From: Phreatobacter stygius
GTDB taxonomy: Bacteria > Pseudomonadota > Alphaproteobacteria > Rhizobiales > Phreatobacteraceae
NCBI RefSeq assembly: GCF_005144885.1
Contig: NZ_CP039690.1
Span: 6,622,873 to 6,686,872, forward strand
Reading direction: 5' to 3'
DNA: 64,000 nt
Under the pieces are notes generated by a model. It saw only the letters and a list, made by a program, of their open reading frames with translations. It was not told the DNA's origin and searched no databases. Positions within the stretch are counted from its first letter, which is position 1. Each line of letters begins with the position of its first letter. Below are positions 17,214 to 25,329 of the stretch, in pieces. The position numbers and the translations under genes are program-made.

Positions 17214-17232
17214 GCCCTCTTGTCCCGAGGGC
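17214..17232 (+). terminator. Possible terminator after the amidase gene
   Basis: GCCCTC-TTGTCCC-GAGGGC forms a six-base stem 15 bases after the amidase stop. There is no T-run, so this is weak. Confidence 0.3.
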
Positions 17233-17339
17233 CGCACGAAACAGCGCGTCCGCACCATGCCATCCACCGCGGCCACACCGGAATGCCGCCTTCCCACGGA
17301 GGTACCGCCAGCTCGCTGATCCAGACCCACGCGCATTAT

Positions 17340-17356
17340 TGACTGGCTACCAGTCA
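17340..17356. promoter_or_regulatory. TetR-regulon operator, copy 3 (creatininase-family gene)
   Basis: TGACTGGCTACCAGTCA is perfect over seven bases on each side of CTA. It overlaps a TTGACT at 17339-17344 and lies about 95 bases before the ATG at 17449. Confidence 0.75.
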
Positions 17357-17448
17357 TATCGAAGCAATCATGTCGCGCGGATGGCCGCGCGGCAATCCAG
17401 TCCTGTCGAGATGTCCCCTCGAGAGGCAAACCCTGAGGGAATTGGTCC

Positions 17449-18231
17449 ATGTCTGTCTTTGAACTGGCGAAAATGACGGCACCCGAGGTGCGCAAGGCGA
17501 TCGACGACGGACATGACACCGTCGTCTGTCCGTTCGGCTCGCTCGAACAGCACTCCGCTCACCTGCCGATCGGCACCGACGCCATGCTGGGCGACGCATT
17601 CGGCCGGCGCCTGGCCGATCAACTCGACGCCTTTCTCGTGCCGACCGTGAGCGTCGGCTGCGCCGAGCACCACATGCCCTTCGCGGGCACCATGACGGTG
17701 AGCCACGAAACCATTCAGCGCATGGCCGGTGAATATGCCCGATGCCTCGCACGCCACGGCTTCAAGCAGATCATCCTGCTCGGCACCCATGGCGGCAACT
17801 TCAAGCCGCTCGACGATGCCGCCAAGGACTGCGCCGACATCGAAGGCGCCACCGTCATTGCCCCCATGAAGGATTTCGATCTTGATGTTCTGGACCCTTG
17901 TCATGCCGTTTCGGCGAAATTCGGCATTGGTAAGGGAGAAAGCGGCGGTCATGCTGGCGAATGGGAGACCTCTATCATGCTGGTTCTCACGCCCGACCTG
18001 GTGCACATGGATCGAACGGTAGAAGGTTTCGTCGGCAACATGTCGGATGCCGTGAAGCGGTTGCTCCAGGACCGGCAAGGCATCGACGTGGTGACCCATG
18101 GCACCGGCATTCTCGGCGATCCGCGCCGGGCCGATGCCGAGCGCGGCAAGCTCCATTTCGACGCGCTCGCCGGCGCGATGATGCGCGGTGTCCGCCGGGA
18201 ATGGCCGGCTGGCCGGCCGGCGCCGAAATAG
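17449..18231 (+). CDS. Creatininase-family amidohydrolase
   Basis: 260 residues, normal for the family. Metal-binding residues are visible: E33 and H35 (GSLEQHSAHLP), D44 (GTDAMLG), H114 (GTHGGN) and the H168/E171/E173 group (GHAGEWETS). The family opens cyclic amides or cleaves formamides (creatinine, formylaminopyrimidine and similar) with two metal ions. It has its own operator copy and a GAGGGA ribosome site. Its presence with an amidase and an M20 amidohydrolase suggests stepwise amide cleavage of one compound. True creatinine hydrolysis is unproven. Confidence 0.88.
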   Translation: MSVFELAKMTAPEVRKAIDDGHDTVVCPFGSLEQHSAHLPIGTDAMLGDAFGRRLADQLDAFLVPTVSVGCAEHHMPFAGTMTVSHETIQRMAGEYARCLARHGFKQIILLGTHGGNFKPLDDAAKDCADIEGATVIAPMKDFDLDVLDPCHAVSAKFGIGKGESGGHAGEWETSIMLVLTPDLVHMDRTVEGFVGNMSDAVKRLLQDRQGIDVVTHGTGILGDPRRADAERGKLHFDALAGAMMRGVRREWPAGRPAPK

Positions 18232-18245
18232 GCGCCGCGACCGGC

Positions 18246-18305
18246 CAGGACACTTGGAAGCAGGACACTTGGAAGCAGGACATCTGGAAGCCGGACATCT
18301 GGGGC
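18246..18305. repeat. 15-bp tandem repeat (four copies)
   Basis: Four consecutive 15-base units starting CAGGACACTTGGAAG: two identical, a third with two changes and a fourth more diverged. They begin 14 bases after the creatininase stop and end at a hairpin. In one frame the unit would read QDTWK, but no gene fits there. Confidence 0.85.
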
Positions 18306-18329
18306 CGGGGATGCCCCCCGGCCGCCTTT
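18303..18329 (+). terminator. Intrinsic terminator-like hairpin after the creatininase gene
   Basis: GGCCGGGG (18303-18310) pairs with CCCCGGCC (18316-18323) over a five-base loop, followed by GCCTTT. It would separate this transcript from the tetR gene. Confidence 0.5.
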
Positions 18330-18409
18330 GAGGGCGGCGGGCCCGGAAAGATTCGGCCGCCGGCCTGCCCGCATCGAACGAACATGCGACAAGCCGTCGA
18401 CTTTCGGTT

Positions 18410-18418
18410 AGTCAGTCG
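18410..18418. promoter_or_regulatory. Possible TetR half-site upstream of tetR
   Basis: TAGTCAGTCG contains one good arm of the cluster palindrome (TCAGTC), with no matching second arm at the proper distance. It lies about 45 bases before the preferred tetR start, so weak autoregulation is possible. Confidence 0.3.
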
Positions 18419-18462
18419 AATGTCTTCGCGGTGGCGTGTCCGCCGTGGTGCGGGATCGGAGA

Positions 18463-19143
18463 ATGCGGGTGGTCGACAAGCAGATGGCCTTGAAGCGCAA
18501 GCGCGTGGCGAAACCGCAAGAGGAGCGGCTCGACGACCTGCTCGCCGCCGCCGCCGCGATCTTCGGCGAACAGGGTGTCACCGGCGCCAAAGTCGAGGAC
18601 ATCACCGAAAAGGCCGGCGTTTCCAAGGGCACGTTCTACCTCTACTTCACGTCCAAGGAGCATGCCGCCGACATGCTCTGGCAACGCTATATCGATCGCT
18701 ACCTGAGGATCGGCGAGGACATCCTCGCGCGCGACCACGGCTCGCATCTGGACAGGCTGGTCGCCGTCTTCGAGGCACTGACCGAATATGTTCTGGCCAA
18801 TGCCGGCCTGCACCGCACCGTGTTCTACGCCACGCATAGCGAAGAGCGGCGGGCGATGACGCAGAAGTTCATATCCGCCATCGCGGCTGCGGTGCGGCAG
18901 GGCATTGCGGCGGGCGAGCTTCATGCCGACGAGCCCGAACTCATGGTCGAGGTCCTCTACCATGGCATCGGCACGTCGCTGCACGACGCCATCGCCGGCG
19001 GGCAACCGCTGCGGGCCGACGCGCGCATCCGGACGGCCGGCGAACTGGCGCGCCTGACATTCTCGCCGCAGTCCCTGCCCCGAACAGCCTTCGCGCCGAA
19101 AAGCGCCGCGCCGGCAGGAAAGAAGGTCCGGCGGAACGCCTGA
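18463..19143 (+). CDS. TetR/AcrR-family transcriptional regulator
   Basis: About 226 residues from the ATG at 18463; GTG 18436 and ATG 18484 are in-frame alternatives. The N-terminal DNA-binding domain is typical (LLAAAAAIFGEQGVTGAKVEDITEKAGVSKGTFYLYF), followed by a C-terminal ligand domain ending in a basic tail. It sits within the catabolic cluster, and one palindrome of the size expected for a TetR dimer is repeated before the transporter, hydrolase, creatininase and M20 genes. It is therefore the likely repressor of all four units, released by the substrate or a CoA ester. That link is inference. Confidence 0.88.
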   Translation: MRVVDKQMALKRKRVAKPQEERLDDLLAAAAAIFGEQGVTGAKVEDITEKAGVSKGTFYLYFTSKEHAADMLWQRYIDRYLRIGEDILARDHGSHLDRLVAVFEALTEYVLANAGLHRTVFYATHSEERRAMTQKFISAIAAAVRQGIAAGELHADEPELMVEVLYHGIGTSLHDAIAGGQPLRADARIRTAGELARLTFSPQSLPRTAFAPKSAAPAGKKVRRNA

Positions 19144-19307
19144 TGGCGCCGCCTCACGCGTGTGCCGCGCTCCATCGGCGGCCCCACTCATTCGCTCGCG
19201 CCGCTACCTGCCGATGCGGCTTCGACGGGCCCCAGCGCGAGGCGGCGCGGCCAGCGAACCACCCGGCTCGGGCAAGCCGCGCAATGACCGCTCGTCAAAT
19301 CATCTAT

Positions 19308-19328
19308 TGACTGACTGACGGTCACTCA
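19308..19328. promoter_or_regulatory. TetR-regulon operator, copy 4, doubled (M20 amidohydrolase)
   Basis: Two overlapping versions of the palindrome, offset by four bases: TGACTGACTGACGGTCA (19308-19324) and TGACTGACGGTCACTCA (19312-19328), each with one mismatch to the perfect arms. A TTGACT at 19307 overlaps the left arm as in the other copies, with TAAAAC 17 bases further as a possible -10. Confidence 0.65.
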
Positions 19329-19425
19329 TTAAAACTCACGCATGGGAGCGAAGCCGCGCGCGATCTGCCATCCCGCAGCGTGTCCGTCCCGACCGCCAAT
19401 CAACAAACCTCCGGGAGGACGTCCC

Positions 19426-20598
19426 ATGTCGGATCTCGAAATGCTGAAACGGCAGGCCTGCGAACGGGTCGATGCCGTCGCCGACCGGCTGATCGCGGTG
19501 AGCCGCGAGATTCACGCCAACCCCGAACTGGCCTTTCAGGAGCACAGGGCCTGCGCCCTGCTTGCCTCCATCGCCGAGGCGGCCGGCATGGCGGTCGAAC
19601 GCCGGGCCTATGGCCTCCAGACCGCCTTTGCCGCCGAATTCGGCAATGGCGAGGGGCCGGTGATCGCGGTTCTGTCGGAATATGACGCCTTGCCCGGGAT
19701 CGGCCATGGCTGCGGCCACAATATCATCGCCGCCACTGGCCTGGGCGCCGCGCTGGCCCTGAAGGGAATGCCGGCCGGACTGCCCGGCAAGGTGCGCTAT
19801 ATCGGCACGCCTGCCGAGGAACGGGGCTGCGGCAAGGAGATCATGGCGCGCAACGGCGCCTTCGACGGCCTGGACGCGGCCATGATGGTGCATCCCGCCT
19901 GGGTCAACGCCAAGGCGTTCCGGACACTGTGCCTCGGCGAAGTCCATGTCGACTATATCGGCCAGTCCGGTCACGCGGCGCTGGCGCCCGAGCAAGCCCG
20001 GAACGCCCTCGACGCCGTCGTCATGTCCTACCAGGCGATCGCCAATCTGCGCCAACACCTGAAGCGGGGCGAACATGTTCACGGCGTCATCACCGATGGC
20101 GGCGATGTCCCCAACGTCTTCACGGTCTCGACCAGGGCGCACTATTTTGCCCGGGCCGCCACGATAGAGGACCTCGCGGTACTCAAGCGGCGTGTCGATG
20201 CCTGCCTGCAGGCCGGCGCGACGGCGACCGGCTGCGAAGCACGGATCGCCTGGTCGGATGCGGACTATCAGCAGATGAAGGTCAACCTGCCGCTCGCCGA
20301 TGCCTTCGAAGCCAATGCCAGCCGGCTCGGTCGGGAGTTTACCGACTACCTTCAATTGCCGATCGGCGGCGCCGACATGGGCAATGTCAGCCAGCGCGTG
20401 CCGGTGCTGCACGCCCTGATCTCCTGCGCGCCTGCTGACGTGATCATCCACACGCCGGAATTCACCCGCTGGGCCGGCTCCGAGCAGGGCGACCGGGCCG
20501 TCGTCGACGGCGCGAAGGCGCTCGCCATGACCGCGATCGACATGCTGGTCGATGGCGCCTTCCGGTCACGCGTGGCGACGGCTCAGGCCACGCTCTGA
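19426..20598 (+). CDS. M20 family amidohydrolase (AbgB/M20D-like)
   Basis: 390 residues. The metal-site region LSEYDALPGIGHGCGHN (about 84-99), the catalytic PAEERGCGK and the dimerisation domain with GQSGHAA are present, as in aminobenzoyl-glutamate hydrolase AbgB and related N-acyl-amino-acid hydrolases. It cleaves an amide between an acid and an amino acid or amine. The ATG at 19426 has a strong GGGAGGA site; the longer frame upstream overlaps the operator region. It forms its own unit behind the doubled operator copy 4 and is probably the third amide-cleaving step of the TetR-linked pathway. Confidence 0.87.
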   Translation: MSDLEMLKRQACERVDAVADRLIAVSREIHANPELAFQEHRACALLASIAEAAGMAVERRAYGLQTAFAAEFGNGEGPVIAVLSEYDALPGIGHGCGHNIIAATGLGAALALKGMPAGLPGKVRYIGTPAEERGCGKEIMARNGAFDGLDAAMMVHPAWVNAKAFRTLCLGEVHVDYIGQSGHAALAPEQARNALDAVVMSYQAIANLRQHLKRGEHVHGVITDGGDVPNVFTVSTRAHYFARAATIEDLAVLKRRVDACLQAGATATGCEARIAWSDADYQQMKVNLPLADAFEANASRLGREFTDYLQLPIGGADMGNVSQRVPVLHALISCAPADVIIHTPEFTRWAGSEQGDRAVVDGAKALAMTAIDMLVDGAFRSRVATAQATL

Positions 20599-20630
20599 AC
20601 CCCACCGGTACGACAGGGCGAATGGCTGAT

Positions 20631-20672
20631 GGCGAGTGGCGAGTGGCGAGTGGCGAGTGGCGAGTGGCGAGT
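20631..20672. repeat. Heptamer tandem repeat (6 x GGCGAGT)
   Basis: Six perfect GGCGAGT units. They are followed by a linker nearly identical to that after the three-copy heptamer array at 10505 and then by the palindromic repeat at 20695, so the three parts behave as one composite element. Confidence 0.9.
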
Positions 20673-20694
20673 GTGCCGCAACCGCGTCGCGCGT

Positions 20695-20862
20695 AAACCC
20701 TCGCCCGCTTGCGGGAGAGGGTGGCGCCGTCAGGCGCCGGGTGAGGGCGTGAAATAGGCCCCGCCCGTCATTGGCGCCCGGAATGCACGTCACGCACCGG
20801 CGCAACCACCCTCACCCGGCCGCTCCGCGGCCACCCTCTCCCGCGAAGACGCGGGCGAGGGT
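20695..20862. repeat. Composite palindromic intergenic repeat
   Basis: Two palindromic modules in opposite orientation: AAACCCTCGCCCGCTTGCGGG with GGCGCC arms, a spacer of about 60 bases, then CCGGCCGCTCCGCGGCC and CTCTCCCGCGAAGACGCGGG ending in CGAGGGTT. It fills most of the gap 20599-20974, which holds no gene; the remainder carries the Pho box before the ABC ATPase. Confidence 0.8.
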
Positions 20863-20880
20863 TCCTGCTTCGTCACCGGA

Positions 20881-20909
20881 CTGTCGTCCTCCTGTCGGTG
20901 AATTGTCAT
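20881..20909 (+). promoter_or_regulatory. Pho box (three repeats) upstream of the Ugp-like operon
   Basis: CTGTCGT, CTGTCGG and TTGTCAT are separated by four bases each, giving the 11-base period of PhoB-binding repeats (consensus CTGTCAT). It lies about 65 bases before the ATPase start, so this importer is probably induced by phosphate starvation. Confidence 0.7.
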
Positions 20910-20974
20910 CGCGGCGTCGCCGGACTGTCGCCCCGTCCGCGTAACCGGAGCTCCATCCTCGGAGTTCCACAGTC

Positions 20975-22120
20975 ATGGCCGGCATCATTCTCGACCGGAT
21001 CGAGAAGTCATTTGGCGCGACCCGCGTCCTCGGCGGCGTCAGCCTGTCTTTCGCGGCCGGCGAGTTCGTCTCGCTGGTCGGTCCGTCCGGCTGCGGCAAG
21101 ACCACGCTCTTGCGCATCATCGCCGGGCTCGAGACCGCCGACCAGGGCCGGGTGTCGATCGGCGGCGCCGATGTCACCGGCCGGCGGGCCGCCGACCGCG
21201 ACGTCGCCATGGTGTTCCAGAACTACGCACTCTATCCGCATATGACGGTGGAGCAGAACATCGCGCTGCCGCTGGTCATGCGAAGGCTTCGCGCGCTGGA
21301 GCGGGCGCCTCTCCTCGGCCGCCTGGTGCCCGGCACCGATCAGCGCCGCCAGGCGATCCTCGCCGAGGTGCGCGAGGCCGCGCGACTCTTGTCGATCGGC
21401 CATCTGATGCAGCGCCGGCCCGGGCAATTGTCCGGCGGCCAGCGCCAGCGTGTCGCCCTTGGCCGCGCCATCGTGCGCCATCCGCAAGCCTTCCTGATGG
21501 ACGAGCCACTGTCGAACCTCGACGCGGCGCTGCGCCACGACATGCGCAAGGAACTGGTCGAGCTGCACCGCCGGGTCGGCGTGACCACTGTCTATGTCAC
21601 CCACGACCAGGCCGAGGCGATGACCATGTCGGACCGCGTCGCGGTCATGCTCGGCGGCAAGGTGCTGCAATTCGGCACGCCGAGAGAAGTCTATGACCAG
21701 CCGGCGACCATCGATGTCGCGGGCTTCATCGGCTCGCCGCGCATCAATGTCCTGCCCGCCGAAACCGACGGGCGCGGCGCGCTCGCCTTTGCCGGGCGCC
21801 GCACCGGTGCCGCGGTCGATCAGGCGAGAGCCAAGGTCAGGCTCGGCATTCGCCCGGAACATCTCAGCCTGCAGGCCGACGGCATCCCCTGCACCATCCG
21901 CCATGTCGAATTTCTCGGCGCCGAGGTGCTGGTCTATGTCCGCGAGGCGACGACCGGCGTCGACCTGATTGCCCGGCTGACGCCGGAGGCCTGGGCCAAG
22001 GTCGATCGAAACCGCGCGGTTGGCCTCGCCTTCGCTGCCGCCAGGCTGCTCGCTTTCGACGGCGACGGCCTGCGGCTGGCGATCGGTATCGACGAACCGG
22101 CGGTGAAAGCCGTTGTCTGA
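20975..22120 (+). CDS. ABC transporter ATPase, MalK/UgpC type
   Basis: 381 residues: nucleotide-binding domain with Walker A GPSGCGKTT, Q-loop VFQNYALYPHM, signature LSGGQRQR and Walker B FLMDEPLSNLD, then a C-terminal regulatory OB-fold domain (LGIRPEHLSL). An insertion of about 25 residues after QNIALPLVMRR lengthens the helical subdomain. This type energises sugar and glycerol-3-phosphate importers. It is first in a five-gene operon behind a Pho box, which argues for a phosphorylated or phosphate-linked substrate such as glycerol-3-phosphate or glycerophosphodiesters. Confidence 0.88.
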   Translation: MAGIILDRIEKSFGATRVLGGVSLSFAAGEFVSLVGPSGCGKTTLLRIIAGLETADQGRVSIGGADVTGRRAADRDVAMVFQNYALYPHMTVEQNIALPLVMRRLRALERAPLLGRLVPGTDQRRQAILAEVREAARLLSIGHLMQRRPGQLSGGQRQRVALGRAIVRHPQAFLMDEPLSNLDAALRHDMRKELVELHRRVGVTTVYVTHDQAEAMTMSDRVAVMLGGKVLQFGTPREVYDQPATIDVAGFIGSPRINVLPAETDGRGALAFAGRRTGAAVDQARAKVRLGIRPEHLSLQADGIPCTIRHVEFLGAEVLVYVREATTGVDLIARLTPEAWAKVDRNRAVGLAFAAARLLAFDGDGLRLAIGIDEPAVKAVV

Positions 22121-23045
22121 TCTCGCCCTCTCCCACGCCGCCGCCCTGCCCGCTCCGGCCGCCGACCGCGCCGGCACCGGCGAGGCGCTTGCCGCCTGGC
22201 TGCTGTCGCTGCCGGCGATCATCGCCTTCGTCGTGATGCTGCTGCTCCCGACCGCCGCCGTGGTCGCCATTGCCTTCACCGATTACGAGCTCGGCGCCCG
22301 CTCGCTGAGGTTCGTCGGCCTGGCCAATTTCGCCGAGCTGCTCGAAGACCGCGGCTTCGTCACCTCGTTCCGCAACACCGCCTTCTTCGTTGCCGTCACC
22401 ACGCCGGTCTCGCTGTTCGGCGGGCTTGGCCTCGCCATGCTGATCGAGGGCGGCACGCGCGGCCGCGCCGTGTTCCGGGCGGTGTTCTTCCTGCCGGTGG
22501 TGTCGCTGATGGTCGCGATGGCGACCGCCTTCCAATACATGTTCCACCCGACCATCGGGCCGGTGAACGCGGTGCTGCGCACGCTTGGCCTGGTCGGGCC
22601 GAACTGGCTCGGGTCCTCCGACAGCGTCATGTGGACGCTCGCGATCATCGGCATCTGGGAGCAGATCGGCTTCAACATGGTGCTGTTCCTGGCCGGGCTG
22701 ACCGCCATCCCGCGCGATCTCTATGCCGCGGCCGAAATCGACGGCGTCCGGTCGGCGTGGTCGCGCTTCGTGACCGTCACCTGGCCGCTGCTCGGGCCGA
22801 CCACGCTGTTCGTCCTGACCATCACCATGATCCGCTCGCTCCGGGTCTTCGAGATCGTCGCGACGCTGACCCAGGGCGGGCCGAACAAGGCCTCCGAAGT
22901 GCTGCTCTACACCATGTATAGCGAGGCCTTCACCTTCTTCCGCATGGGCTATTCGGCGGCCATCACCGTGGTTTTTCTCATCGCCGTGGTGGTGCTGATG
23001 CTGCTGCAGACGCGCCTCCTCGACCGCCGCGTCCATTACGGGTGA
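22113..23045 (+). CDS. ABC transporter permease, UgpA/MalF type
   Basis: 310 residues starting with TTG inside the end of the ATPase gene (eight-base overlap), an arrangement that suggests translational coupling. Six membrane segments and the EAA loop (AAEIDGVRSAWSRFVTVTWPLLGP) mark it as the first inner-membrane subunit of a carbohydrate-type importer. It pairs with the permease encoded next. Confidence 0.88.
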   Translation: MSDLALSHAAALPAPAADRAGTGEALAAWLLSLPAIIAFVVMLLLPTAAVVAIAFTDYELGARSLRFVGLANFAELLEDRGFVTSFRNTAFFVAVTTPVSLFGGLGLAMLIEGGTRGRAVFRAVFFLPVVSLMVAMATAFQYMFHPTIGPVNAVLRTLGLVGPNWLGSSDSVMWTLAIIGIWEQIGFNMVLFLAGLTAIPRDLYAAAEIDGVRSAWSRFVTVTWPLLGPTTLFVLTITMIRSLRVFEIVATLTQGGPNKASEVLLYTMYSEAFTFFRMGYSAAITVVFLIAVVVLMLLQTRLLDRRVHYG

Positions 23046-23052
23046 ACAGGTC

Positions 23053-23904
23053 ATGAAACCCCGTACGGTCCACGACAAGAGCCTGATCGCCGACCTGCCG
23101 CGGCTCGCCCTGCTGAGCCTGCTCGGCATCCTGTTCCTGATGCCTTATCTCTGGATGATCTCGGTTTCGCTGAAGCCGATGGACGAGGTCTGGCGCGCCT
23201 CGATGTCGCTGATCCCCGAGAATTTCGCCATTGCCAAGAATTACGGCCGGGTGTTCCGCGAGGTGCCGATCGGCCGCTATCTCCTGAACGGCGTCATCGT
23301 CTGTTTCGGCATCCTGGCCTTTCAGCTCGCCTTCGCCATTCCCGCCGGCTACGCGCTCGCCAAGCTGCGCTTCCGCGGCCGCGACACGCTGTTCGTCTTC
23401 GTCATGCTCGGCCTGCTGATCCCGGCGCATGTGCCGGCCATCCCGCTCTATATCGGCCTGGCCCAGACCGGCCTGCTCAACAGCTACGCGGCGCTGATCG
23501 CGCCGTCGACCATCTCGGTCTTCGCCATCTTCATGTTCCGCCAGTTCTTCCGCGCCATGCCGGACGAGCTGATCCAGGCCGCGCGCATGGACGGCTTGGG
23601 CGAATGGTCGATCGTCTGGCGCATCGTGCTGCCCAATGCCTGGCCGGCCGCCACGGCCTTCGCCATCTTTTCGGTCGTCGCCCATTGGAACGACCTGTTC
23701 TGGCCGCTGATCGCGGTCTCCGGCAAGGGCGAGCTCGCCACTCCCGCGCTCGGCGTCATCTATTTCCGCACCGAAGAGGCCGGCGACGACTTCGGCGCGC
23801 TGATGGCCGCCGCCACCCTGACCACCATTCCCCTCGTCGCCGCCTTCTTGTTCGCCCAGCGGCGCTTCGTCGAGGGCATCACCATGACCGGCCTCAAAGG
23901 CTGA
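23053..23904 (+). CDS. ABC transporter permease, UgpE/MalG type
   Basis: 283 residues with six membrane segments, the PYLWMISVSLKP motif near the N-terminus and the EAA loop (AARMDGLGEWSIVWRIVLPNA). It is the second permease of the Pho-box-linked importer, eight bases behind the first. The C-terminus QRRFVEGITMTGLKG is the standard ending of MalG-type subunits. Confidence 0.9.
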   Translation: MKPRTVHDKSLIADLPRLALLSLLGILFLMPYLWMISVSLKPMDEVWRASMSLIPENFAIAKNYGRVFREVPIGRYLLNGVIVCFGILAFQLAFAIPAGYALAKLRFRGRDTLFVFVMLGLLIPAHVPAIPLYIGLAQTGLLNSYAALIAPSTISVFAIFMFRQFFRAMPDELIQAARMDGLGEWSIVWRIVLPNAWPAATAFAIFSVVAHWNDLFWPLIAVSGKGELATPALGVIYFRTEEAGDDFGALMAAATLTTIPLVAAFLFAQRRFVEGITMTGLKG

Positions 23905-23972
23905 GCTCCACGACACCAAGACAAGACCGGCAAGCATCCGCCCGCCGTCTCAGCCGCCAGGAGCCCTGACAG

Positions 23973-25250
23973 ATGACGATCAGCCTGACCCGCCGCGCAG
24001 CCCTTGGCGCGGCCGCCGCTCTCGCAAGCCCCCGCCTCGTCCGCGCCGCCGCGGTCGAGATCGTCGTTCATTATTCCCAGCCGGTCATCTTCAAGGATTC
24101 CAAGGAACAGCTCGCCGCAGCCTTTGCCAGCCGCCATCCGGATATCAAGGTCTCGTTCATCAGCAACACGCCCAACTACGAAGAAGGCGTGCAATATGTG
24201 CTGCGGCAGGCCATCACCGGAACGCTGCCGGACCTCAGCTATCAGGGCTTGAACCGCGTCCGGGCGGTTGCCGAGCGGGGCCTTGCGACCGATCTGGCAC
24301 CCTTGATCGCCCGCGACGGCGGCGCGGCGAAGCTCGGCTATTCCCCTGCTATCCTTGGCCAGGGCCGGGTTGGCGAGGCGCAGGTCGGCCTGCCCTACGC
24401 CATGTCGAACACCATTCTCTATATCAATGCCGATCTCGTCCGGCGTGCCGGCGCGGATCCCTTAGCCCTCGGCGCCAGCTGGGACGCGATCCTGCCGCTT
24501 GCCCGCGCGATCAAGGATGTCGGCAGCGGCGTCGACGGTTTCTACATCGACTGGATGCCGGGCCAGGAATGGATGTGGTCGTCGCTGCTCTATTCCCACG
24601 GCGGCAGGATGATGTCGGTGGACGAACGCGAGATCGCGTTCGATGGACCGGAAGGGCTTTCCGCCACGCGCCTCATCGATCGCATGGTCAAACAAGGCGG
24701 CATGTCCGGCTTCACCTCGGGGGCGGCGCAACAGGCCTTTTTCGCCGGCAAGCTCGGCATCATGATGCGCTCGACCGCGGCGCTGCGTGGCATGATCTCG
24801 GGCGTCGCCGGCAATTTCGAACTGCTCACCGCAACCGTGCCGATCCCCGGCGCGGCGCAGGGGCGGCTCGCCACCGGCGGGTCCTGCGGCATGATTCTGG
24901 CGCGCGACCCGGCCAGGCGCGAGGCCGCCTGGACGTTCCTGAAATTCTCCACCAGCGCCGAAGGCACGGCCATCATGGCCAAGGCCACCGGCTATGTGCC
25001 GTGCAACCAGATCGCGGTCGACGACCCGGCCTATCTCGCCGACTTCTACCGGACCAACCCGCTCTTCCTGCCGGCCACCAGGCAATTGCCGCTGAGCCTG
25101 CCCTGGTATGCCTTTCCGGGCGCCAACGGCGTGCGCATCGGCCAGGCCTTCGTCGACAATCTCGCCCGCGTGGTCGAGCAGAAGGCGGCGCCGGAACAGG
25201 TGCTGACCGATATCGCGCGCGAAACCCGGCGTCTTCTGGCGCGCGCCTGA
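23973..25250 (+). CDS. ABC transporter substrate-binding protein 1 of tandem pair (family 1)
   Basis: 425 residues with a twin-arginine-like signal (SLTRRAALGAAAALA, cleavage near VRA-A). The mature protein has the family-1 layout (VHYSQPVIFKDSKEQLAAAF, LPDLSYQGLNRV, GLPYAMSNTILYIN, GTAIMAKATGYVPCN). The AGGAG site fits the ATG. It is clearly paralogous to the next gene along its whole length, so one importer has two binding proteins. The ligand is probably a phosphate-containing polyol, judging by the Pho box; a sugar is possible. Confidence 0.87.
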   Translation: MTISLTRRAALGAAAALASPRLVRAAAVEIVVHYSQPVIFKDSKEQLAAAFASRHPDIKVSFISNTPNYEEGVQYVLRQAITGTLPDLSYQGLNRVRAVAERGLATDLAPLIARDGGAAKLGYSPAILGQGRVGEAQVGLPYAMSNTILYINADLVRRAGADPLALGASWDAILPLARAIKDVGSGVDGFYIDWMPGQEWMWSSLLYSHGGRMMSVDEREIAFDGPEGLSATRLIDRMVKQGGMSGFTSGAAQQAFFAGKLGIMMRSTAALRGMISGVAGNFELLTATVPIPGAAQGRLATGGSCGMILARDPARREAAWTFLKFSTSAEGTAIMAKATGYVPCNQIAVDDPAYLADFYRTNPLFLPATRQLPLSLPWYAFPGANGVRIGQAFVDNLARVVEQKAAPEQVLTDIARETRRLLARA

Positions 25251-25329
25251 CCGCTTTTGCCTTGCCGCCAGGGCCGGTGGGGCGGCCCTAAGCGGACCCT
25301 TGCCTTGATCGACCCCTCTGGAGGACGTG

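Noticed and set aside
17961-18839. Plus-strand frame containing the QDTWK repeats
   Set aside because: It overlaps the creatininase and TetR genes out of frame and is Arg-rich outside the repeat.
20631-20862. Possible CRISPR array
   Set aside because: The units are seven-base tandems and palindromes without unique spacers, and no cas genes are nearby.
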